NCBI GenBank assembly: GCA_045806505.1
Contig: JBJMJE010000042.1
Location: 1-6,467 of the forward strand
Reading direction: 5' to 3'
Source: DASVFB01 sp045806505
GTDB lineage: Bacteria; Actinomycetota; Thermoleophilia; Gaiellales; Gaiellaceae
DNA: 6,467 nucleotides
Shown: in pieces, positions 1 through 4,476 of the stretch
Layout of the letters: each line of letters starts with the position of its first letter
Position numbering within the stretch: position 1 is the first letter of the stretch
Notes under the pieces: generated by a model
Seen by the model: the letters and a program-made list of their open reading frames with translations, nothing else
Databases searched by the model: none
Told to the model about the DNA's origin: nothing
Program-made: the position numbers and the translations under genes

Positions 1-1
1 C

Positions 2-514
2 CACAGGGAAGCGCTCGACGCGATGCTCAACAACCGCGGGTATGCCGACATCGTCGCGGGAGACTTCGAATCCGCCGAGCGGCGCCTCCGAGAAGTCGCC
101 GAATCGGGCACCGGCAGGGCGCGCCTCGTCGCCGCCGGCAACCACGGTCTCGCGCTCGCGCAGCTCGGTCGGCTCGACGAGGCCGAGGACCGTTTCGCGG
201 AGATCCTGCACATCGCCGTGACCACCGACCGCTCGTCCGAGATCGTGCTGTACGGCTTCGAGGGTCTCGGGCTGGTGGCTGCAGCGCGGGCCGACGACGT
301 GCGCGCCGCGCAGCTCTGGGGTCTGGCGGCAACGATTCGTGGGGCGACTGGGTACGCGCTCGCGACCGCCGAGCGCCGCTTCCACGACGAGCTCGAGCCG
401 GAGGTCCGCGGTCGTCTCGGAGACGCCGAGTTCGACCGCGCGTGGAACCACGGGCGCGAGCTCCCGTTCGACGCGGCGGTCCGGCTGGCGCTACGAGGGC
501 GTGAGGTTGGTTGA
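2..514 (+). CDS. C-terminal part of a TPR-repeat regulator/ATPase-type protein (5' end outside window)
   Basis: The frame is open from the window edge (base 2) through codons HREALDA before the first ATG at 23, so this is the last 170 residues of a longer gene, not a small gene starting at 23. The visible part is helical and Ala/Leu/Arg/Glu-rich, with TPR-like units: AGDFESAERRLREV, then LALAQLGRLDEAEDRFAEI, then GLGLVAAARADDVRAAQLWG. The end (LWGLAATIR...ERRFHDELEPEVRGRLGDAEFDRAWNHGRELPFDAAVRLAL) resembles the conserved C-terminus of large actinobacterial ATPases with TPR tails, such as LuxR/SARP-type regulators and class III cyclase-associated proteins. The diagnostic N-terminal domains are not visible, so the exact family is open. 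It ends at TGA 512-514, overlapping the convergent peptidase gene by 24 bases. I saw no terminator hairpin between the two. Confidence 0.8.
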   Translation, partial: HREALDAMLNNRGYADIVAGDFESAERRLREVAESGTGRARLVAAGNHGLALAQLGRLDEAEDRFAEILHIAVTTDRSSEIVLYGFEGLGLVAAARADDVRAAQLWGLAATIRGATGYALATAERRFHDELEPEVRGRLGDAEFDRAWNHGRELPFDAAVRLALRGREVG

Positions 515-1543
515 GCCGAGCCGCTGTGCGAACGCGACGAGCAGCTTCACCGCGTTCTCGATGTCGTCGAGCGACACGAGCTCCGTCGGCGTGTGGATGT
601 AGCGAGTCGGGACCGACACGAGCCCGGTCGCGATGCCGGCGCGGCTGAGGTGATACGCGTCCGCGTCGGTGTGCGTCGAGCCGCGGACGACCTCGATCCC
701 GTACGCGATGCTCTCCGCGGCTGCCGTCTCGCAGAGCACGTCGAACACGCGCTCGCTCAGCGGCGCGCCGCGCGCGAGCGTCGGCCCCTGGGCGATCCGG
801 ATGTCGCCCATCTCCTCGACCTCACCCTCGGGAATGTCACGGGACCACGTCACGTCGACGGCGATCGCGACATCCGGGCGCACGGCGTACGCCGTCGTGC
901 GCGCCCCCGCGAAATCGCCGACCTCCTCGCCGACGGCCGCGACTGCGACGACGTCCCCGGGTGACCCGCCACCCTCGGCGACGCGACGCGCGGTCTCGAG
1001 CGCGACGTAGCAGCCGACGCGGTTGTCGAACGAGCGCGACGCGACGCGGTTATTCCGGAGCTCGACGGGTTGCGGCGCGAGGACGACGCCGTCGCCGAGG
1101 CGGACGACCGAGCGTGCCTCTTCGCCGTCGCGCGCGCCGACGTCGATGAAGAGATCCTTCATCTCGATCTTCTCGTCCTTGTCGCGCTTGAACGAGCTTC
1201 GCTTCTTGCCGATCACGCCCGCGATGCGGCCGTCCTTCGTCATCACCTCCACGCGCTGCGCGAGCAGCACCTCGGGCAGCCAGCCGCCGATGCCGCGGAA
1301 GTAGAGGAAGCCCCTGTCGTCGATGTGCGTGACGGCGAGGCCGATCTCGTCGATGTGGCCCACGATCGCGAGAGTCGGGCCGTCCGCGGTTCCCTTCACG
1401 CGTGCGGTGGACGAGCCGAGCGCGTCTGACGTGACCTCTGCGAACGGCTCCGCCGCGCGGCGCCACACTGCTGCGGGATCGCGCTCGTGCCCGGAGGGGC
1501 CCGGCGTCGTGAGCAGGTCGCGGAGCAGGTCGGGTAGCGGCAC
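491..1543 (-). CDS. M42-family metallo-aminopeptidase (glutamyl/deblocking aminopeptidase type)
   Basis: This is a cytosolic, probably TET-like oligomeric, two-metal aminopeptidase that trims peptides; its exact specificity cannot be read. At 350 residues it is the normal family length. The M42 metal and catalytic set is complete and in order: GHIDEIG (His63, Asp65), SFDNRVGC (Asp173, bridging ligand), VGEEVG (Glu206 general base, Glu207 ligand), AVDVTW (Asp230) and RYIHTP (His317). An HTDADA motif precedes the last of these at 291-296. The N-terminal LLTTPGPSGHE is also typical. The start is GTG at 1543; an in-frame TAG lies only three codons upstream (1553-1555), so there is little choice. 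No good Shine-Dalgarno is visible, but a TAGGCT -10-like box 6 bases upstream suggests a leaderless transcript. The gene is divergent from the trp operon, with no functional link evident. M42 proteins are often labelled endoglucanase, cellulase or FrvX; the motifs support a peptidase. Confidence 0.95.
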   Translation of the reverse strand: MPLPDLLRDLLTTPGPSGHERDPAAVWRRAAEPFAEVTSDALGSSTARVKGTADGPTLAIVGHIDEIGLAVTHIDDRGFLYFRGIGGWLPEVLLAQRVEVMTKDGRIAGVIGKKRSSFKRDKDEKIEMKDLFIDVGARDGEEARSVVRLGDGVVLAPQPVELRNNRVASRSFDNRVGCYVALETARRVAEGGGSPGDVVAVAAVGEEVGDFAGARTTAYAVRPDVAIAVDVTWSRDIPEGEVEEMGDIRIAQGPTLARGAPLSERVFDVLCETAAAESIAYGIEVVRGSTHTDADAYHLSRAGIATGLVSVPTRYIHTPTELVSLDDIENAVKLLVAFAQRLGSTNLTPS

Positions 1544-1549
1544 GCGCTG

Positions 1550-1555
1550 AGCCTA
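1550..1555 (-). promoter_or_regulatory. Possible -10 box of the M42 peptidase gene
   Basis: On the minus strand the sequence reads TAGGCT, matching the T-A-n-n-n-T form of a -10 element, followed by CAGCGC and then the GTG start. Transcription would begin at or next to the start codon (leaderless). No convincing -35 box lies 16-18 bases further upstream, where the sequence is GC-rich, so this is a weak call. The box sits immediately beside the -35 box of the divergent trp promoter. Confidence 0.3.
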
Positions 1556-1558
1556 ACG

Positions 1559-1587
1559 TTGACGCGCAAGCCCGGCGCGTCTACGCT
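1559..1587 (+). promoter_or_regulatory. Promoter of the trp leader and operon
   Basis: A -35 box TTGACG at 1559-1564 (5 of 6 to TTGACA) is separated by exactly 17 bases from a -10 box TACGCT at 1582-1587, which keeps the essential T, A and final T. This is a good housekeeping-sigma promoter for a GC-rich actinomycete. Transcription would start around 1593-1596, at or within a few bases of the leader-peptide ATG at 1596. No obvious TrpR-type operator palindrome is seen, so regulation is most likely through the attenuator downstream. The call rests on motif and spacing only. Confidence 0.6.
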
Positions 1588-1595
1588 GCTCCGCG

Positions 1596-1655
1596 ATGAC
1601 TCTCGTCCCGCGCACCTGGGCCTGGCGCAGCTTGCGGGGCGGGAGCCTGCGCTGA
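1596..1655 (+). CDS. trpL: trp operon leader peptide, 19 residues, two Trp codons
   Basis: This tiny open frame reads MTLVPRTWAWRSLRGGSLR and stops at TGA 1653-1655. The Trp codons are residues 8 (1617-1619) and 10 (1623-1625). It starts within a few bases of the predicted transcription start, precedes an intrinsic terminator by 32 bases, and lies just upstream of trpE. In ribosome-mediated attenuation, scarcity of charged tRNA-Trp stalls the ribosome on such codons and alters folding of the RNA ahead. No Shine-Dalgarno precedes the ATG; the likely 5' end at 1593-1596 means it is translated from a leaderless or nearly leaderless mRNA. The WAW arrangement is less dense than the adjacent Trp codons of many attenuators. 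The peptide probably has no function beyond sensing. Confidence 0.85.
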   Translation: MTLVPRTWAWRSLRGGSLR

Positions 1656-1679
1656 CCTAGCGCACACAGCCCGTTCCGC
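1634..1679 (+). other. Nested leader-RNA stem-loops of the trp attenuator
   Basis: The outer stem pairs GCGGGGCGGG (1634-1643) with CCCGTTCCGC (1670-1679): ten continuous pairs including two G-U. The inner stem pairs TGCGCT (1648-1653) with AGCGCA (1659-1664) around the five-base loop GACCT, and the leader stop codon lies in it. A ribosome stalled on Trp codon 8 or 10 would cover roughly up to 1635-1640 and so block the 5' side of the outer stem, releasing 1670-1679. The competing stem 1625-1630/1647-1652 would break the inner hairpin. The pairings were found by eye; no energies were computed. Confidence 0.5.
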
Positions 1680-1687
1680 TCGACCTG

Positions 1688-1712
1688 AGACCCGAAAGGG
1701 TCTTTTCGTTTT
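1688..1712 (+). terminator. Intrinsic terminator of the trp attenuator
   Basis: AGACCC (1688-1693), loop GAAA (1694-1697) and GGGTCT (1698-1703) form a perfect 6-bp stem with a GNRA tetraloop, extendable by a G-T pair at 1687/1704. It is followed by TTTTCGTTTT (1703-1712), a T-rich run that stands out sharply in this GC-rich DNA. Transcripts ending here would stop just before the trpE start codon, which is what an attenuator requires. The 3' arm also holds the likely trpE ribosome-binding site. Confidence 0.88.
1694..1700 (+). promoter_or_regulatory. Likely trpE ribosome-binding site inside the terminator hairpin
   Basis: GAAAGGG gives a six-base match (GAAAGG) to the complement of the usual 16S rRNA 3' tail, and it is the only such match before trpE. 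It forms the loop and first half of the 3' arm of the terminator stem, so the hairpin would hide it. Counting from where a full AGGAGG core would align (1697-1702), the gap is 10 bases to GTG 1713 and 13 to ATG 1716, slightly favouring GTG as the start. Confidence 0.5.
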
Positions 1713-2927
1713 GTGATGACCACAGCAATCGCCACCGATCTCCTCACACCCCTCGGGGCATACCTCCGCCTGCGCGAAGGCGCGCGCGCCTCGTTCCTGC
1801 TCGAATCGGTCGAGCGCGGGCGGCTCGGGCGCTACTCGTTCGTCGGCTCCGGCTCGCGGATCGTGTACCTCAACGAGGCCGAGGCGGCCGGGCTGCCCGT
1901 CGTCGGCTACGTCGGCTACGACTGGGTCGCCAAGCTCGAGCCGACCGTGCCGCTGCCGGACGAAGGCCCCGGCCTGCCGGAGAGCCGCTTCGTCGTCGCG
2001 GACACGCTCATCCGCTTCGACCACGTTCGGGGGATCGCCGAGGTGCTGCACGGCGATGCGGACGCGCTCGACGGGCCGCAGCCGCCGGTACCTCGCGGCA
2101 ACGGCGCGCGCGGCGCGCTTCGCCGCTTTCCGGAGCAACGCGAGCACGAGCGGCGCATCGAGCGGGCGAAGGAGTACATCCGCGCGGGCGATGCGTTCCA
2201 GATCGTCGTCTCGCAGCGCGCCGAGCGTCCCACCTCGGCTTCCGCGCTGGAGCTCTACCGGGCGCTGCGCCGCGTCAACCCGTCGCCGTACCTGTTCTTG
2301 CTCGAGCTCGACGGTCTGTCGTTGATCGGTTCATCGCCCGAAACGGTGGTCAAGTGCGACGGCCGCCGCGCGGAGGTGAATCCGATCGCGGGCTCGATCG
2401 CGCCGGGCGCCGGCGACGCCGAGGCGCTGCTGAGCTCCGAGAAGGATCGCGCCGAGCACGTGATGCTCGTCGATCTCGGACGCAACGACCTCTCACGCGT
2501 GTGCAAGCCCGGCACGGTGCGTGTCGAGCGCTTTCTCGAGCCGGAGCGCTTCTCGCACATCACGCACCTCGTGTCGGAGGTCGCCGGCGAGTTGCGGGAC
2601 GGCGTGACCGCCTTCGACCTGCTGCGCGCGTGCTTCCCCGCCGGGACAGTGTCCGGAGCACCGAAGATCCGGGCGATGCAGATCATCTCGGAGCTCGAGG
2701 GCTATCGCCGCGGCGTCTACGCCGGCGCGGTCGGCTATGCGCTCCCGGGCGGCGCGCTCGACACGTGCATCGCGATTCGGACGATGGTCCTGCGCGACGG
2801 CGTCGCGCTGCTGCAGGCGGGCGGCGGGATCGTGGCCGACTCCGATCCGGCGGAGGAGCATCAGGAGTGCCTGAACAAGCTGGCGGCGCTCGAGGCCGCG
2901 ATCGAGCTCGCGGAGGCGGAGCAATGA
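1713..2927 (+). CDS. trpE: Anthranilate synthase component I
   Basis: TrpE converts chorismate to anthranilate, using ammonia delivered by TrpG; it is the first committed step of tryptophan synthesis. The protein has 404 residues from tandem in-frame starts GTG 1713 and ATG 1716. The feedback motif LLES (29-32) and RYSFVG (40-45) mark the N-terminal tryptophan-binding domain. The chorismate-binding domain (about 140-400) shows SSPE (207-210), NPIAGS (223-228), KDRAEH (244-249, with probable Mg ligand Glu248), THLVSEV (His285), AGTVSGAPKIRAM (310-322) and GGGIVADSDP (370-379), followed by Glu385. Ala226 in PIAG argues for TrpE over PabB, which has Lys there. It is shorter than the usual 450-520 residues: the first 25 or so residues are missing, as is a stretch between RIVYLNEAEAAG and LPVVGYVGYD. 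Regulation is by the upstream attenuator and probably by Trp feedback. The stop overlaps the trpG start. Confidence 0.96.
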   Translation: MMTTAIATDLLTPLGAYLRLREGARASFLLESVERGRLGRYSFVGSGSRIVYLNEAEAAGLPVVGYVGYDWVAKLEPTVPLPDEGPGLPESRFVVADTLIRFDHVRGIAEVLHGDADALDGPQPPVPRGNGARGALRRFPEQREHERRIERAKEYIRAGDAFQIVVSQRAERPTSASALELYRALRRVNPSPYLFLLELDGLSLIGSSPETVVKCDGRRAEVNPIAGSIAPGAGDAEALLSSEKDRAEHVMLVDLGRNDLSRVCKPGTVRVERFLEPERFSHITHLVSEVAGELRDGVTAFDLLRACFPAGTVSGAPKIRAMQIISELEGYRRGVYAGAVGYALPGGALDTCIAIRTMVLRDGVALLQAGGGIVADSDPAEEHQECLNKLAALEAAIELAEAEQ

Positions 2928-3457
2928 AGGTTCTGCTGGTCGACAACTACGACTCGTTCACGTACAACCTCGCGCACTACCTGGCCGAGCTCGGCGCCGA
3001 CGTCACGGTGCGGAGGCCGGAGCAGTTGAACGGCAACCTCGAGCCGACGCACCTCGTCCTCTCCCCCGGCCCCGGCCGTCCCTCCGAGCACCTCGTCGGC
3101 CTCGTGCGCGAGTCGCGCGTGCCGACGCTCGGCGTCTGCCTCGGCCACCAGGCTGTGATCCGCGCGTTCGGCGGCGAGATCGGCAGCGCGCAGCGGCTGC
3201 TCCACGGGAAGACGAGCCACGTCGAGCACGACGGGCGCGGCGTCTTCGATGGCCTGCCGCAGGGGCTCGAGGTCGGGCGCTACCACTCGCTCGCCGCCAC
3301 GCGTGTGCCGGACGAGCTCGAGGTGACGGCGCGAAGCGAAGACGGCGAGGTGATGGGCGTGCGCCACCGCGAGCTGCCGATCGAGGGCGTCCAGTTCCAT
3401 CCGGAATCGGTGCTGACGCCGCTCGGCAAGGATCTGCTGAGGAATTTCCTGTCGTGA
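2924..3457 (+). CDS. trpG: Anthranilate synthase glutamine amidotransferase component
   Basis: This class I glutamine amidotransferase releases ammonia from glutamine and passes it to TrpE. The protein is 177 residues, slightly shorter than the usual 190 or so. The family signatures are in order: VDNYDSFTYNLAHYL (6-20), the oxyanion region LSPGPGRP (46-53), nucleophile Cys72 in GVCLGHQ, HGKTS (94-98), and His159 with Glu161 in VQFHPES, completing the catalytic triad. The ATG at 2924 overlaps the trpE stop as ATGA, with a good GGAGG at 2912-2916 seven bases ahead, so translation is coupled to trpE and the subunits are made in step. In some bacteria one such subunit also serves PabB for folate synthesis, and that cannot be excluded here. 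The operon position makes TrpG the primary name. Confidence 0.96.
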   Translation: MKVLLVDNYDSFTYNLAHYLAELGADVTVRRPEQLNGNLEPTHLVLSPGPGRPSEHLVGLVRESRVPTLGVCLGHQAVIRAFGGEIGSAQRLLHGKTSHVEHDGRGVFDGLPQGLEVGRYHSLAATRVPDELEVTARSEDGEVMGVRHRELPIEGVQFHPESVLTPLGKDLLRNFLS

Positions 3458-4476
3458 TCTCGTGGGCGATCACGCGCTTGCTCGAGGGCTACGACCTGAC
3501 GCGCGCCGAGTCGCGCGACGTCATGGGGACGATCATGCGCGGCGAGGCGACGCCCGCGCAGATGGGCGGCTTCCTCGTCGCGCTGCGCTTCAAGGGCGAG
3601 ACGGCGGCGGAGATCGCCGGCTGCGCCGAGGCGATGCGCGAGCACGTGCTTGCCGTCAAGCCAAAACGCGAGGACCTCGTCGACACCGCCGGCACCGGCG
3701 GCGACCAGCAGCACACGCTCAACATCTCGACGGCCGCCGCGCTCGTCGCAGCCGCTGCCGGAGCCGGCGTTGCGAAACACGGCAACCGCGCCGTCTCGTC
3801 CAGTTCCGGATCTGCGGACGTGCTGGAGGCACTCGGTTTCGAGCTCGTGCTGTCGCCGGAGCGCATCGAGCAGTCGATCGACGAGCTCGGTTTCGGCTTC
3901 CTCTTCGCGCCCACGCACCACCCGGCGATGAAGCACGCCGCGCCGGTGCGGCGGGAGCTGGCGACGCGAACCGTCTTCAACGTCCTCGGGCCGCTGACCA
4001 ATCCGGCGGGGGCTCGCGCTCAGGTCGTCGGCGTCTTCTCGGCCGACCTCGTGCCGACCATCGCCGCGGTGCTCGCGGAGCTCGGCGCGCACCGGGCGTT
4101 CGTCGTGCACGGCGCGAACGGCATCGACGAGCTCTCGCCCGCCGGACCGAACCTCGTGGCCGAGGTCGTGCGGGGCCAGGTCGTCGAGCGGATGGTCGAC
4201 CCGCTCGAGCTCGGCGTCGCGCGCTGCTCGCCGGACGAGCTGCGCGGCGGCTCTCCGGAGGAGAACGCAGCCGCGATCCGGCGCGTGTTCGAGGGCGCGG
4301 ACGGCGGAGCGCGCGATGCGATCCTGCTCAACGCCGCGGGCGCGATCGCCGCGGGTGGGCACGCGGCAGACCTGCGCGAAGGGATCGAGCTGGCGCGTGA
4401 GACGGTTGCGAGCGGCGCGGCCGGCGAGCGCCTCGACGCGCTCGTGGCATTCTCGCGAGGCGATGGGGCCGTTTAG
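3454..4476 (+). CDS. trpD: Anthranilate phosphoribosyltransferase
   Basis: TrpD joins anthranilate to PRPP to give phosphoribosyl-anthranilate. At 340 residues it is full family length. The N-terminal helical domain (about 1-70) is followed by the PRPP loop DTAGTGGD (77-84), NISTAAA (90-96), KHGNR (108-112) with the SSSSGSADVLEALG stretch, FLFAPTHHPAMKHAAPVRRELATR (149-172, with anthranilate-contact Arg167), FNVLGPLTNPAG (175-186), and the Mg-binding GIDELS (Asp225, Glu226). The start is GTG at 3454, overlapping the trpG stop as GTGA. AGGA at 3440-3443 is a plausible ribosome-binding site 10 bases ahead. TrpD is separate from TrpG here, unlike the TrpGD fusion of enteric bacteria. The stop lies 14 bases inside the next gene. 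Confidence 0.97.
   Translation: MISWAITRLLEGYDLTRAESRDVMGTIMRGEATPAQMGGFLVALRFKGETAAEIAGCAEAMREHVLAVKPKREDLVDTAGTGGDQQHTLNISTAAALVAAAAGAGVAKHGNRAVSSSSGSADVLEALGFELVLSPERIEQSIDELGFGFLFAPTHHPAMKHAAPVRRELATRTVFNVLGPLTNPAGARAQVVGVFSADLVPTIAAVLAELGAHRAFVVHGANGIDELSPAGPNLVAEVVRGQVVERMVDPLELGVARCSPDELRGGSPEENAAAIRRVFEGADGGARDAILLNAAGAIAAGGHAADLREGIELARETVASGAAGERLDALVAFSRGDGAV

Larger units (their letters stand above)
1595..1712 (+). promoter_or_regulatory. trp attenuator (leader RNA)
   Basis: This is the untranslated control region of the trp operon, about 115 bases of RNA from the presumed start to the terminator tail. It contains the Trp-rich leader peptide, a perfect 6-bp hairpin around the leader stop codon (1648-1653 with 1659-1664), a 10-bp stem (1634-1643 with 1670-1679) enclosing it, a 6- to 7-bp alternative stem starting in the second Trp codon (1625-1630 with 1647-1652, plus a 1624/1653 wobble), and the intrinsic terminator (1688-1703). 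Overlap among these stems is the hallmark of attenuation. I could not identify a strong classical antiterminator that pairs with the terminator 5' arm. The best competitor is 1670-1676 pairing with 1694-1700 (six pairs and one G-A mismatch). Tryptophan attenuation is well supported; the exact switching scheme is not. Confidence 0.8.

Noticed and set aside
23..514. A self-contained 163-residue gene starting at ATG 23
   Set aside because: The frame continues open to the window edge with TPR-like sequence, so it is the tail of a larger gene.
1544..1712. T-box riboswitch or TRAP-type control of trp
   Set aside because: No T-box sequence with its specifier stem, and no row of spaced GAG/TAG triplets for TRAP; the leader peptide with Trp codons and terminator explains the region.
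1902..1919. Tandem 9-base repeat GTCGGCTAC
   Set aside because: It encodes VGYVGY, the natural G-Y-x-G-Y motif of TrpE, so it is coding constraint.
2354..3457. Longer trpG reading (367 codons) starting inside trpE
   Set aside because: The first 190 residues are an Arg-rich shadow of trpE in another frame. The TrpG homology begins exactly at ATG 2924, which has a good ribosome-binding site.
1713..3457. TrpE/TrpG being PabB/PabA of folate synthesis
   Set aside because: The PIAG motif (Ala rather than PabB's Lys), the LLES feedback motif and the operon context point to anthranilate synthase, though TrpG may be shared with PabB.
4316..4462. Upstream extension of trpC to an ATG at 4316
   Set aside because: The 49 extra residues overlap trpD, are Arg/Ser-rich and do not resemble the TrpC N-terminus; ATG 4463 fits the start of homology and the operon pattern.
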